Source: Pseudomonas hydrolytica
GTDB taxonomy: Bacteria > Pseudomonadota > Gammaproteobacteria > Pseudomonadales > Pseudomonadaceae
Assembly: GCF_021495345.1 (NCBI RefSeq)
Contig: NZ_CP099397.1
Location: 5,227,096 to 5,291,095, forward strand
Reading direction: 5' to 3'
DNA length: 64,000 bases
Part shown: positions 9,634 to 18,265 of the stretch, piece by piece
Layout: each line of letters opens with the position of its first letter
How positions within the stretch are numbered: position 1 is the first letter of the stretch
Program-made: the position numbers and the translations under genes
The notes under the pieces: generated by a model
Seen by the model: the letters and a program-made list of their open reading frames with translations, nothing else
Databases searched by the model: none
Told to the model about the DNA's origin: nothing

Positions 9634-11409
9634 TTAAGGCGCGGTCGGCAAACGCAAGGTAAACACCGCGCCCAGTGCGCCGTTGTGCGCCTCCAGGCTG
9701 CCGCCGAGATCGCGCACGATGCCGTAGGACACCGCCAGACCGAGGCCCAAACCCTGACCCACGGGCTTGGTGGTGAAGAAGGGCTCGAACACCCGGCCCA
9801 GGGTTTCCTCGGCAATGCCGCCGCCGCTGTCCTCGACGCTGAGCAGGCAGGTCTCGCCCTCACGGGAGATGCCGACCTGAAGGATGCGCACCTCGCTCTC
9901 GGTCATGGCGTCGAGGGCGTTGTGCAGCAGGTTGAGGATCACCTGCTCGATGCGAATCGCATCGCCGAGCACCTCGGCGCCGGCGTCCACCTGGGTGCGC
10001 AGTTCCACCTGCTCGCTGCGCATGCGCGGCGCCAGCAGTTGCAACGCCTGCTCCAGCACGTCGGCCAGGCACAGGCGCTCGCTGAGGCCGGCCGGGGTCT
10101 TGCGGGCGAAGGTCTTGAGGTGACCGGTCAGTGCGGCCATGCGCTGCAGCAGGCCGTCGATGCGCTGCAGGCCCTCGCGCACCGCCTCGGGCCGGCCGCT
10201 ATCGAGCAGCAGGCGCAGGCTGCCGAGTTGCATCTGCAAAGCGGTCAGCGGCTGGTTGATCTCGTGCGCCAGGGCCGCCGACATCTGTCCCAGCGCGGCC
10301 ATCTTGGCGGCATGCACCAGGCCGTCCTGGGCTTCGCGCAGCTCGGCGGTACGCAGCTCCACCTCACGCTCCAGGCGCTCGCGGATGCCGGCCTGCAGGC
10401 GCTGGTTCTTGCGCCGCTGGATAAGGAACAGCAGAAGGAAGGCCAGGGTCATCCACACCCCGGCGGCGGCCAGGCGGTAGCTGCGCACGCTGTCGGCCAG
10501 CCCGGACGGTTCGCTGAGCAGGTGCAGGGTCCAGCCTTCCTCGGGCATGGCCAGGCGCTGCCAGAGGTAGTCGCGGCTGCCGTCGGGGCCCTCGACCCGC
10601 GCCCAGGCGGCGTCGCCATCGATGTGCCGGTGCACCTGATGGGCCAACGGCTGCAGCGCCTGCTCGGCATAGCGGCGCACCTCCACCAGCTCGGCACGGG
10701 CCTGCTCGTCGAGCGGCTGCAGGGCACGGAAGCGCCAGGCCGGCTTGTTGCTGAGGATCACCACCTGGTAGCTGTCGGCGACCAGCAGCACGCCGGGCTG
10801 ACCGAGCCATTCACGCTGCAGGTCTTCCAGTTCCAGCTTGACCACCAGCACCCCGAGCAGGGTGCCGTCGTCGTCACGCACCACGTGGGACAGAAAGTAG
10901 CCGGGAATGCCGGTGGTCACGCCCACCGCGAAGTAGCGCGCGCCATCGTCGCGCAGGGCATCCTGGAAATAGGGCCGGAAGGCGTAGTTGTTGCCGACGA
11001 AGCTGCTCCAGTCGCGCCAATTGCTGGCCACCAGGGTTTCGCCCCGGGTATCGAGCAGGTACAGCACGGTGGAGCCGGCAGCGGCGTTGAGCCGTTCCAG
11101 GCGCTGGTTGAGGGCCAGACGCAGCTGGCGATCCTGCGGCGCACGCAGCAGGCTGCGGATGTCGCTGTCCAGCGCCAGCACCTCGGGCACCGAGCTGAAG
11201 CGCTCGACCAGGGTGCGGATCGACTGGGCATAGAGCAGCAGCTGGCCACGCGCCTCGACGCTGCGCTCGGCCCAGGCGCGCTGCTCGGCATACCGCCCGC
11301 CCAGCCAGAGGCTCGCCAGCAGGCCGGCGAGAATGACCAGAACGGTGAAGAGAACGCGATAACGATGCTGCAGGGGCATGGGCGGCTCGAAGACGGAGTC
11401 GAGCCGCAT
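9634..11409 (-). CDS. dctB: Sensor histidine kinase, DctB-like
   Basis: A 591-residue membrane kinase. A first membrane segment lies at about residues 18-37 (YRVLFTVLVILAGLLASLWL), followed by a periplasmic double-PAS-like sensor region, a second membrane segment around 310-330, a coiled-coil linker (RERLEREVELRTAELREAQ), a phospho-acceptor H box (ALAHEINQPL) and an ATPase domain with N box (NLLHNALDAM), G1 (DSGGG) and G2 (GLGLGLAVS). ATG 11409 is used; an ATG ten codons later is possible. It probably phosphorylates the DctD-like regulator. The gene begins 9 bp after cfa, so it may be co-transcribed with it. Confidence 0.9.
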   Translation of the reverse strand: MRLDSVFEPPMPLQHRYRVLFTVLVILAGLLASLWLGGRYAEQRAWAERSVEARGQLLLYAQSIRTLVERFSSVPEVLALDSDIRSLLRAPQDRQLRLALNQRLERLNAAAGSTVLYLLDTRGETLVASNWRDWSSFVGNNYAFRPYFQDALRDDGARYFAVGVTTGIPGYFLSHVVRDDDGTLLGVLVVKLELEDLQREWLGQPGVLLVADSYQVVILSNKPAWRFRALQPLDEQARAELVEVRRYAEQALQPLAHQVHRHIDGDAAWARVEGPDGSRDYLWQRLAMPEEGWTLHLLSEPSGLADSVRSYRLAAAGVWMTLAFLLLFLIQRRKNQRLQAGIRERLEREVELRTAELREAQDGLVHAAKMAALGQMSAALAHEINQPLTALQMQLGSLRLLLDSGRPEAVREGLQRIDGLLQRMAALTGHLKTFARKTPAGLSERLCLADVLEQALQLLAPRMRSEQVELRTQVDAGAEVLGDAIRIEQVILNLLHNALDAMTESEVRILQVGISREGETCLLSVEDSGGGIAEETLGRVFEPFFTTKPVGQGLGLGLAVSYGIVRDLGGSLEAHNGALGAVFTLRLPTAP

Positions 11410-11418
11410 CTTACTCCA

Positions 11419-12603
11419 TCACCTGTACAGGTCGGCACGCGTCCAGGGCAGGTCGTGGCTGCCGTCTTCGCGCGGCTTCACCGCCAGGATCTGGTGCAGG
11501 TTCATCCAGCCGTGCTGGAAGCCGTAGGCGCAGCCGGCCAGATACAGGCGCCAGATGCGCAGGGATTTTTCCGGCACCCACTGCGCCGCTTTCTGCAGTC
11601 GCCGCTCCAGCCCCTGGCTCCACAGCTGCAGGGTACGCGTGTAGTGCAGGCGCAGGCTCTCCACATCGACGATCTCCAGCCCGGCCTCGCTGATCGCCTT
11701 GGCCATGGTCGCCAGGTGCGGCAGCTCGCCTTGCGGGAACACGTAGCGGTCGATGAACTCGCCGGCACCACGGGCGACCGGGCGACCATCGGTGAAGCGC
11801 GAGGTGATGCCGTGATTCATCACCAGGCCGCCGGCCCTGACCGCAGCGAACAGGCGCTGACAATACAGCGGCAGGTTGGCGTGGCCGACATGCTCGAACA
11901 TGCCGACGCTGACCACCTTGTCGAAGCGGCCGTCCTGCGGCAGGTCGCGGTAATCCAGCAACTCCAGGGTCACGCGATCTTCCAGACCCTCTTCGGCCAC
12001 CCGCTGCAGGCCCAGTTCCAGCTGCGCCTGGCTGAGGGTGATGCCGTACACCTCGGCCTCGAATTCACGCGCGGCGAAACGCGCCAGGCCGCCCCAGCCG
12101 CAACCGACGTCAAGCAGCCTGTCACCGGGTTGCAGGCGCAACTTGCGACACAGGTGACGCAGCTTGGCCTGCTGAGCCTGATCGAGATTCTCCTGGCCGG
12201 TTTCGAAGTAGGCACAGGAATAGACCATGTCACGGTCCAGCCACAGGCGGTAGAACTCGTTGGACAGGTCGTAGTGATAGCTGATGGCCTCGGCATCGCT
12301 GCGCTTGTCGTGCGCGGCGTAAGGCTCGACAGGTGCGGATTCGTCACCGAGCAGTGCACTGCTCAGCGCATCGCCCACTTCGATGGCCTCCTCGATGGGG
12401 CCTTCCAGATCGACCCGGCCTTCGACATAGGCAGCGCCCAGCGCATCCAGACTGGGGTGGGCCAGCTGGGTGACCAGGCTGGGGTCCTTGACCACCAGCG
12501 TCACCCGCGGCTTCGGCCCCAGATCGATCTGCTTGCCGTCCCACAGTTTAAGGCGCAGCGGTAGTCGTAGATCACGAAGTGCGGTGGGCAGTTGCGCGAG
12601 CAT
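11419..12603 (-). CDS. cfa: Cyclopropane-fatty-acyl-phospholipid synthase family protein
   Basis: A 394-residue SAM-dependent enzyme that methylenates double bonds in membrane phospholipids. A lipid-binding N-terminal region (1-110) is followed by the methyltransferase fold: YHYDLSNEFYRLWLD, YSCAYF, motif I LLDVGCGWGGLARFAA, GITLSQAQ, and the downstream VSVGMFEHVG. ATG 12603 is preferred over the ATG two codons earlier because GGAGG is then 7 bases away. It follows the ABC permease gene by 75 bp and precedes dctB by 9 bp. Pseudomonads often carry more than one Cfa-like protein, so this may be a paralogue of the main enzyme. Confidence 0.88.
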   Translation of the reverse strand: MLAQLPTALRDLRLPLRLKLWDGKQIDLGPKPRVTLVVKDPSLVTQLAHPSLDALGAAYVEGRVDLEGPIEEAIEVGDALSSALLGDESAPVEPYAAHDKRSDAEAISYHYDLSNEFYRLWLDRDMVYSCAYFETGQENLDQAQQAKLRHLCRKLRLQPGDRLLDVGCGWGGLARFAAREFEAEVYGITLSQAQLELGLQRVAEEGLEDRVTLELLDYRDLPQDGRFDKVVSVGMFEHVGHANLPLYCQRLFAAVRAGGLVMNHGITSRFTDGRPVARGAGEFIDRYVFPQGELPHLATMAKAISEAGLEIVDVESLRLHYTRTLQLWSQGLERRLQKAAQWVPEKSLRIWRLYLAGCAYGFQHGWMNLHQILAVKPREDGSHDLPWTRADLYR

Positions 12604-12678
12604 GGTCATTCCTCCGGCCAGGTGAATGAAGCCTAGAGCAGATGACCTGAGCGGTGCGGCCAGGTTCGATCCGGACGA

Positions 12679-13686
12679 CTAGCGGCGCCGCAGCAACGCC
12701 ACGAAGAACACCCCGCCAATGGCGGCGGTGACGATGCCGATGGGCAGATCCTGCGGCGCCAGCCAGGTGCGCGCGGCGACATCGACCCAGACCAGGAACA
12801 GCGCCCCCAGCAGCGCCGCCACCGGCAGCAGGCGGCGGTGCTCGGCGCCGACCAGAAAGCGCGCCACGTGCGGCAGCATCAGGCCGACGAAGCCGATGGC
12901 GCCGGACAGCGACACCAGCACCCCGGTCAGCAGCGACGCCACCACGAATACCAGCAGGCGCACCCGGCGTGGCTCCAGGCCCAGGCTCACCGCGCTCTGC
13001 TCGCCGGCCATCAGCGCGTTCAGCGCCCGGCCCAGACCGAGCAACACCGCCAGGGCCAACGCCAGACACAGCGCCGGCAGCCAGAGCAGTTCCCAGCGCG
13101 CCAGGCCCAGGCCGCCGAGCATCCAGAACAGCACCGAGCTGGCTGCATGCGGGTTGCCCAGGTACAGCAGCAGGTTGCTCGCCGCCATCATCACGAAGGA
13201 CACCGCCACCCCGGCCAGCAGCAGACGCTCACTGTGCAGACGGCCGCTGCGGCTGGCGATGGCCAGCACCAGCAGCATGCTCGCCAGCGCGCCGACGAAG
13301 GCCGCCAGCGGCAGGCTGAGCAGCCCGGCGAACTCGCCCAGGTAAAGCACCACGACCACCGCGCCGAAGGCCGCGCCGGAACTGACGCCGAGCAGATGCG
13401 GGTCGGCCAGCGGGTTGCGCGTCACCGCCTGCAGCACGCTGCCGACCAGCGCCAGCCCGGCGCCGACCAAGGCGCCGAGCAGCACCCGCGGCGCGCGCAA
13501 TTGCCAGACGATGCTGTCCTGGCCGCTGCTGACCGGCACCTGCGGCGTGATGCCGAACAGGTGCTGGCCAATGATCGCCCACACGCGCTCGAGCGGCACC
13601 TGCGCCGCGCCAAAGGCCAGCGACCAGGCGCAGGACAGCGCCAGCAGCACGGCCAGCCCGAGCAATAGCAGGCGATAGCGATTCAC
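12679..13686 (-). CDS. FecCD/BtuC-type ABC transporter permease
   Basis: A 335-residue inner-membrane permease with about ten hydrophobic segments. FecCD signatures are visible: RAPRVLLGALVGAGLALVG, the QAVTRNPLADPHLLGVSSGA block, and GFVGLMLPHVARFLVG near the ATPase-coupling region. It starts with GTG overlapping the TGA of the substrate-binding protein gene (GTGA). It is the last member of the receptor-ATPase-binding protein-permease operon. Cargo is a chelated metal or corrinoid; see the receptor entry. Confidence 0.92.
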   Translation of the reverse strand: MNRYRLLLLGLAVLLALSCAWSLAFGAAQVPLERVWAIIGQHLFGITPQVPVSSGQDSIVWQLRAPRVLLGALVGAGLALVGSVLQAVTRNPLADPHLLGVSSGAAFGAVVVVLYLGEFAGLLSLPLAAFVGALASMLLVLAIASRSGRLHSERLLLAGVAVSFVMMAASNLLLYLGNPHAASSVLFWMLGGLGLARWELLWLPALCLALALAVLLGLGRALNALMAGEQSAVSLGLEPRRVRLLVFVVASLLTGVLVSLSGAIGFVGLMLPHVARFLVGAEHRRLLPVAALLGALFLVWVDVAARTWLAPQDLPIGIVTAAIGGVFFVALLRRR

Positions 13687-14711
13687 TGGGCGAAGGCCTC
13701 GGGGTGCAGCGCGGCGGCCAGGGTTTCGATGGCGGCCGCGTTATCCAGGCTCGGCGTGACCGCCAGATAGGGCAGCACCACGAAGCGTTGTTCGCGGATC
13801 GCGGTCACCCCCTGCAGCGCCGGATGCTGCAGCAGAAAGTCGCGCTTCTGCGCCGCCGTGCGCTCGCCGTAGTCGACGATCAGGATGACCTCGGGGTCTT
13901 CCTCGACCACCGACTCCCAACCCACCTTGATCCAGCTTCCGGCCACGCCATCCATCACGTTGCGCCCACCAGCCGCCTCGATCAGCGGCTGCGGCATGCC
14001 CTGGCGGCCGGCGCTGAAAGGCAGGTCTTCACCGCTGTCGTAGACGAACACCCGTGGCCGCGTCGGCTGCTCGCCGAGGCGCGCCTGCACTGCCGCCACG
14101 CGTCGCTGCATGCCTTGCACCAGGGCATCGGCACGCGGCTCGACGGCGAAGATGCGGCCGAGGTTGCGCAGATCGGCGTAGACATCCTCGAGGCTGGCGA
14201 CGCGGCCAGGCAGCACATGCGCGCAGGACTCGCTCAGCTCGTACACCGGGATGCCGAAGTGTGCCAGGCTGGCCGGGGTGACCTCGCCGCCGATGCGCAT
14301 GCCGTAGTTCCATCCGGCGAAGACGAAGTCAGTGCCGGCACCCAGCAGGTTCTCCAGCGAGGGGTAGCGCGCTGCCAGTTCCGGCAGGCCGGCGAGTTGC
14401 TCGCGCATGCTCGGGTCGAGGGTCTTCCAGCCGCTGATGCCGGTGTAGCCGGCCATGCGCTCCTTCAGCCCCAGGGCCAGGAGCATGGCGGTCATGTTGA
14501 CGTCATGGCTGACCGCCCGCTGCGGCGGCTGAGCGACGCTCACCTGACGATCGCAACTGGTCACGGTGACGGCCCAGGCGGGGCTGATCAGCGCCAGCAG
14601 GATTGCGCCAACGAGTGTAGGAGCGAGCTTTGCTCGCGAAGCTTTTGTCTTTTCCCAGGATTCGCGAGCAGAGCTCGCTCCTACAGGTTCAGTCGTGCGT
14701 AAACGCTTCAT
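13683..14711 (-). CDS. Periplasmic metal-chelate/corrinoid-binding protein of ABC transporter
   Basis: A 342-residue protein of the FecB/BtuF-like class III binding fold. The core begins after PAWA with VTSCDRQVSVAQPPQRAVSH and contains the long alpha-helical backbone and two lobes. ATG 14711 overlaps the ATPase stop as TGATG. Unusually, a 70-bp REP pair (14616-14685) is read in frame inside the leader, so about 23 REP-encoded residues separate the initial MKRLRTTEP from the hydrophobic core GAILLALISPAWA. This makes a signal peptide with an n-region of about 33 residues. The cargo may be a zinc complex or cobalamin. Confidence 0.88.
   Translation of the reverse strand: MKRLRTTEPVGASSARESWEKTKASRAKLAPTLVGAILLALISPAWAVTVTSCDRQVSVAQPPQRAVSHDVNMTAMLLALGLKERMAGYTGISGWKTLDPSMREQLAGLPELAARYPSLENLLGAGTDFVFAGWNYGMRIGGEVTPASLAHFGIPVYELSESCAHVLPGRVASLEDVYADLRNLGRIFAVEPRADALVQGMQRRVAAVQARLGEQPTRPRVFVYDSGEDLPFSAGRQGMPQPLIEAAGGRNVMDGVAGSWIKVGWESVVEEDPEVILIVDYGERTAAQKRDFLLQHPALQGVTAIREQRFVVLPYLAVTPSLDNAAAIETLAAALHPEAFAQ
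14616..14685. repeat. REP pair inside a signal-peptide coding region
   Basis: TGTAGGAGCGAGCTTTGCTC and its near-complement face each other across about 20 bp and are fully inside the binding-protein gene, in frame and without a stop codon. REP elements are normally intergenic. Confidence 0.9.
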
Positions 14712-15553
14712 CAAACAATCCAGGTAATACGCGGATGCCCCGCCAGTGGATGGGTATCGACCAGCGCCCGTACGCCGAACACCTGCTGCAGCAGCTCGGC
14801 GGTCAGCACCTCGGCGGGCGTGCCGACGGCCACCAGGCGGCCCTGGTCGAGCACACAGAGGCGGTCGCAGAAGGCCGCCGCCAGGTTCAGATCATGGAAG
14901 CTGGCCAGGGTTGCCAGACCCAGTGCCTTGATCTGGCCGAGCAACTCAAGCTGGTAGCGCGGGTCGAGGTGGTTGGTCGGCTCGTCGAGGATCAGCAGTT
15001 GCGGCTGCTGCACCAGAGCGCGGGCAAGCAGGGCGCGCTGCTTCTCGCCGCCCGAGAGGCAGGCGAAGGGCTGCTGCGCCAGGCCGCTCAGGCCGACACG
15101 GACCAGCGCCTGAGCCACCAGGCGCTGGTCCTCGGCATCGTCGCCGTCGAACAGGCCCTTGTGCGGCGTACGGCCCATGGCCGCCACTTCGTGCACGCGC
15201 AGGCCGAAGTCCTGCGGAAATTCCTGCAGCACCACCGCCACGCGCTGTGCGCTCCAGCGCGGCGGGCGCTGCCACAGCGCCTCACCGTCCAGTTCGACGC
15301 TGCCGCCGCTGGGCCGCTGAAAACGATAGGCGCAGCGCAACAGGCTGGTCTTGCCACTGCCGTTGGGACCGATCAGACCGAGCAGTTCACCATCGCCGAT
15401 CTGCAGATCGATGGCCTCGAGCAAGACGCGCTGGCCATCCGGCGACCAGGCCAGGTCACGGATGCGCAGGCGCGGCTCAGGCGCCGCCGTACGGCGGCTC
15501 GCGGGCGGCGAGAACAGACTGGCAGGCCAGCCTGCGGCACTATTCACTGACAC
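14711..15553 (-). CDS. FecE/BtuD-type ABC transporter ATPase
   Basis: A 280-residue ATP-binding subunit: Walker A GPNGSGKTSLL, Q-loop VVLQEFPQDFGL, signature LSGGEKQRALLARAL, Walker B LLILDEPTNHLD, and switch His in ASFHDLNLAA. GTG 15553 is chosen because GGAG lies seven bases before it; the frame runs 12 codons further without a binding site. It follows the TonB receptor gene by 43 bp and overlaps the binding-protein gene, so the four genes are one operon. Confidence 0.92.
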   Translation of the reverse strand: MSVNSAAGWPASLFSPPASRRTAAPEPRLRIRDLAWSPDGQRVLLEAIDLQIGDGELLGLIGPNGSGKTSLLRCAYRFQRPSGGSVELDGEALWQRPPRWSAQRVAVVLQEFPQDFGLRVHEVAAMGRTPHKGLFDGDDAEDQRLVAQALVRVGLSGLAQQPFACLSGGEKQRALLARALVQQPQLLILDEPTNHLDPRYQLELLGQIKALGLATLASFHDLNLAAAFCDRLCVLDQGRLVAVGTPAEVLTAELLQQVFGVRALVDTHPLAGHPRITWIV

Positions 15554-15596
15554 ACAAAGTCTCCACGCGCGGCACGCCTGCACAGGCACGCTCGCT

Positions 15597-17705
15597 TCAA
15601 AAGCTGTAATCCGCCGTGACGAAGAACGAACGCGGCGCGCCCAGGTACCACTGCTCGCCGTCGCTGCTGGCGCTGGTGGCGTACTGGCGGTCGAACAGGT
15701 TGTTCAGCTCCAGGCCCAGGCGCACATCCGGCAACGCCTGCCAGGCGATGTTGGCGTCGACCACGGTATAGCCGGGCACCTTGGCGGTATTGGCGCTATC
15801 GGCGTAGCGCGCATCGACATAACGCGCGCCGATGCCGGCCTCCACGCCGCCACCGAGCGCCTTGTTCAGCCACAGGTTGGCGGTGCGCCTGGGCACGTCG
15901 GTCGGGCGATTGCCGCTGCGGTCGCCGCCACCTTCGACGAAGTCGTCGTACTCGGCGCGCACCAGGGCGGCGTTGGCCGACACCTGCCAGCCCCGACCCA
16001 GCGCCAGTTCCAGGGTGGCTTCCAGGCCATCGGACGACTGCTGGCCGATCTGCTCGGTGGGCGAGGTCGGGGTTTCGCGGCTGAGCAGCTTCTGCTTGAC
16101 GATGTGATAAGCCGCCAGCGTCCACTCGCCCTGCCCGCCCCAGAACACCTGCTTGAGGCCGATTTCGGTCTGTTTGGCTTCACTCAGGTCGAACTGCTGC
16201 TGGGTCGGATTGAGCGTCAGCAGGTTGCTTACGCCCTCGGTGCTGGTGGCGTACTGGCCGTACAGCGACAGATCGGGGGTCAGGGCAAAGACCAGCCCAG
16301 CGCGCCAGTTGTCGCCGCTCAGGCTGCGATCGGCGCTGCTGCCATTCACCAGGTTGTCGCGCTGGATATGCACCTGATCGCGGCGCACGCCGGTGACCAG
16401 CGCCAGGCGCTCGGTGAGCTGGGTACGGTTCTCGGCGAACAGCGAGAATTGCCGCGCCAGGTTGCGCTCGCGCGGGCCGTAACCGAGCGGATCGGTGCTC
16501 TGGTACTGCCCGCCACCGGAACCGGCCAGCGGCACGCTGTCGCTGAAACTGCTGGCGAAATCGTGCTGGCGGGCGAAGTGGATGCGGTTGTAATCCACCC
16601 CGACCACCGTGCGGCTATCGAGGCCGAACAGGGCGTGATCGAGGGTGAAGGTCTGGCGGTCGCCGACCTGCTCCTGGGTGTGCTTGATCCGGTAGAACTC
16701 GCTGCGCTCGACCGTATCACCCGGCTGCCAGCGATAGGCCTCGGCATTGCGCCAGTAGCGCTGGGTCTTGATGTAGTAGAGCTGGTTGCTGGCGCTGAGC
16801 GTGTCGTTGATGCGCCAGTCCGTCACCAGGCGGGTGATCTGGTCGTTGTAGCGGATATCCGCGTCGGCGACGTTGTAATTGCGCTCGCGGATGCTCTCGC
16901 GGTACTTGCCGGCCACCAGCGGCGTGCCGAGGTAACGCATCGGGCTCTGGTCGCCATGGTCGTGGGACAGGGTGAAGCTCAGGTCGTCATGGGCGTCCCA
17001 GCGCAGGGCGGCGCTGAGCGCGACGCTGTCCGAATCGCCCCGGTCGACCCAGCCATTGCTGGCCTGCTGGTTGACATTGAAGCGATAGCTCAATTCGTCA
17101 CTCAGCGAACCACCGCTGTCCAGCGCGGCCTGACGGCGGTCGTCGCTGCCGTAGCCGAGGCGCAGCTGGTTGCGGATCTCGCCGGCGAAGGGCTTCTTCG
17201 GCACCACGTTGATCACCGCGCCGGTGGCCCCCTCGCCGTAGAGCACCGAGGCCGGGCCGCGCAGCACGTCGATACGCGCCACCGACCAGGTGTCCACCGG
17301 GAAGGTCACGGTGCCGGCACCGACGTACTGACGGGTGCCGTCGTACAGCTGCATGGTCGCCGCATGGCCGGTAAAACCACGCGCCGACAGCGCCGTGCCG
17401 CCATTGCCGGGTGAGCCGATGCTGCTAATGCCCGGTGTGCGGGTCACCGCGTCCTGCACCGTGAGGTTGTTGCGCCCGCGTACCTCGGCGCCGCTCAGGC
17501 TGCTGGTGCTGGCCGGGGTTTGCAGCGCCGACAGCTCCAGGCGCGAGCCGGACGTGGTGGGCGTATGCAGATCGCTCTCGCCCTCCTCCACGGCTTGCGC
17601 CTGGACCGTGACAGCGGGCAGATCGACAGGAGATTCGCTGGCCATGGCCACACCGCCAAGCAGCAGCGCGAATGGCAGGGGGCAGTGACGTAGAAGGTGC
17701 TGCAC
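15597..17705 (-). CDS. TonB-dependent receptor, Zur-box and cobalamin-riboswitch associated
   Basis: Outer-membrane receptor of about 702 residues. From GTG 17705 it has a signal peptide (VQHLLRHCPLPFALLLGG, cleavage after AMA), a plug (LQTPASTSSLSGAEVRGRNN, then RIDVLRGPASVLYGEGATGA), and a barrel ending in VTADYSF. It heads an operon with an ABC ATPase, binding protein and permease. Gene order with cobL-cobK upstream matches P. aeruginosa PA2911-PA2914, which (from memory) respond to zinc limitation. A Zur-like palindrome 107-136 bp upstream supports zinc or zincophore uptake, while a cobalamin riboswitch further upstream supports corrinoid uptake. The frame continues upstream to 18044, but no signal peptide or good start is there. 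Confidence 0.9.
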   Translation of the reverse strand: MQHLLRHCPLPFALLLGGVAMASESPVDLPAVTVQAQAVEEGESDLHTPTTSGSRLELSALQTPASTSSLSGAEVRGRNNLTVQDAVTRTPGISSIGSPGNGGTALSARGFTGHAATMQLYDGTRQYVGAGTVTFPVDTWSVARIDVLRGPASVLYGEGATGAVINVVPKKPFAGEIRNQLRLGYGSDDRRQAALDSGGSLSDELSYRFNVNQQASNGWVDRGDSDSVALSAALRWDAHDDLSFTLSHDHGDQSPMRYLGTPLVAGKYRESIRERNYNVADADIRYNDQITRLVTDWRINDTLSASNQLYYIKTQRYWRNAEAYRWQPGDTVERSEFYRIKHTQEQVGDRQTFTLDHALFGLDSRTVVGVDYNRIHFARQHDFASSFSDSVPLAGSGGGQYQSTDPLGYGPRERNLARQFSLFAENRTQLTERLALVTGVRRDQVHIQRDNLVNGSSADRSLSGDNWRAGLVFALTPDLSLYGQYATSTEGVSNLLTLNPTQQQFDLSEAKQTEIGLKQVFWGGQGEWTLAAYHIVKQKLLSRETPTSPTEQIGQQSSDGLEATLELALGRGWQVSANAALVRAEYDDFVEGGGDRSGNRPTDVPRRTANLWLNKALGGGVEAGIGARYVDARYADSANTAKVPGYTVVDANIAWQALPDVRLGLELNNLFDRQYATSASSDGEQWYLGAPRSFFVTADYSF

Positions 17706-17810
17706 GTAATTGATTCCGGGGCTTCGAGGGGGTTCGTGGAGTCGCTCCAGGCCACGTGCGGGCGAGTTGCAAGCGTTCAGCTTCGACTCCTCGCCGGCAC
17801 GGTCTGAGGC

Positions 17811-17841
17811 GATAATGTTATTGTTATAACATAACATTATC
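17811..17841 (-). promoter_or_regulatory. Zur-box-like palindrome upstream of TonB receptor
   Basis: Eleven-base arms GATAATGTTAT / ATAACATTATC are exact complements around a 9-base centre. Within it, TGTTATAACATAACA (17822-17836) matches 14 of 15 positions of the Zur consensus TGTTATANTATAACA, and an overlapping second half-site arrangement is present. It sits between the riboswitch and the receptor start, implying a zinc-repressed promoter close to the gene. The approximately 210 bp between this box and the riboswitch hold no convincing gene. Confidence 0.8.
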
Positions 17842-18048
17842 GCTTTACGCAGGCAGCAGCTGACAGGCTCGTGCCCTTCGTTCGGACGCAAGGCAAAAAG
17901 GTTCTTGTAGCGGAAATGGCGCGCCATAGGGGTTCCATCGGTAGAGGGAAGGCACGGCAATCCGATGGAAATGCGCAACAGCAGACAGGGGCACGGCGGC
18001 GCCCTACTGGAGTCAACGCCCGCCCACCGCGGGTTGCCAGACAAATGA

Positions 18049-18217
18049 CTCCAGGCCGGTCTCCGGGCTTGCGAGGGTCATGAACGCATCGCCTTCCCAT
18101 GCGCGTGGCGCACAGTGGCGTATCGATGCGGTCGCTCGCTTACCGTTGCGGGGGCAGCGTCGGACTTCAACCGACTTCCCGTTTCACCTCACGCGCGGCG
18201 GCGTGAGACACCTGAAG
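18049..18217 (-). promoter_or_regulatory. Cobalamin riboswitch upstream of TonB receptor operon
   Basis: On the minus strand: P1 pairing CTTCAGG/CCTGGAG at the ends, the core GCTGCCCCCGCAACGGTAA, the CGCCACTGTG and GGGAAGGCGATG elements, and the 3' B12 box GCCCGGAGACCGGCC. Adenosyl- or methylcobalamin binding would reduce expression of the downstream operon. It is 344 bases before the receptor start, further than usual. Confidence 0.92.
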
Positions 18218-18265
18218 CGGGGCGGATATGACCACCCACACCCGCTCAAGTCAAGGCGCGAGGCT

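Noticed and set aside
12679..17705. Naming the transport operon btuB-btuCDF outright
   Set aside because: The Zur-like box and synteny suggest zinc as an alternative cargo; sequence alone does not settle it, so no gene symbols were given.
17837..18100. Possible gene between the riboswitch and the Zur box (minus strand)
   Set aside because: The frame overlaps the riboswitch B12 box and shows no family resemblance; a second frame starting MARHFRYKNLF is also without support and runs into the Zur palindrome.
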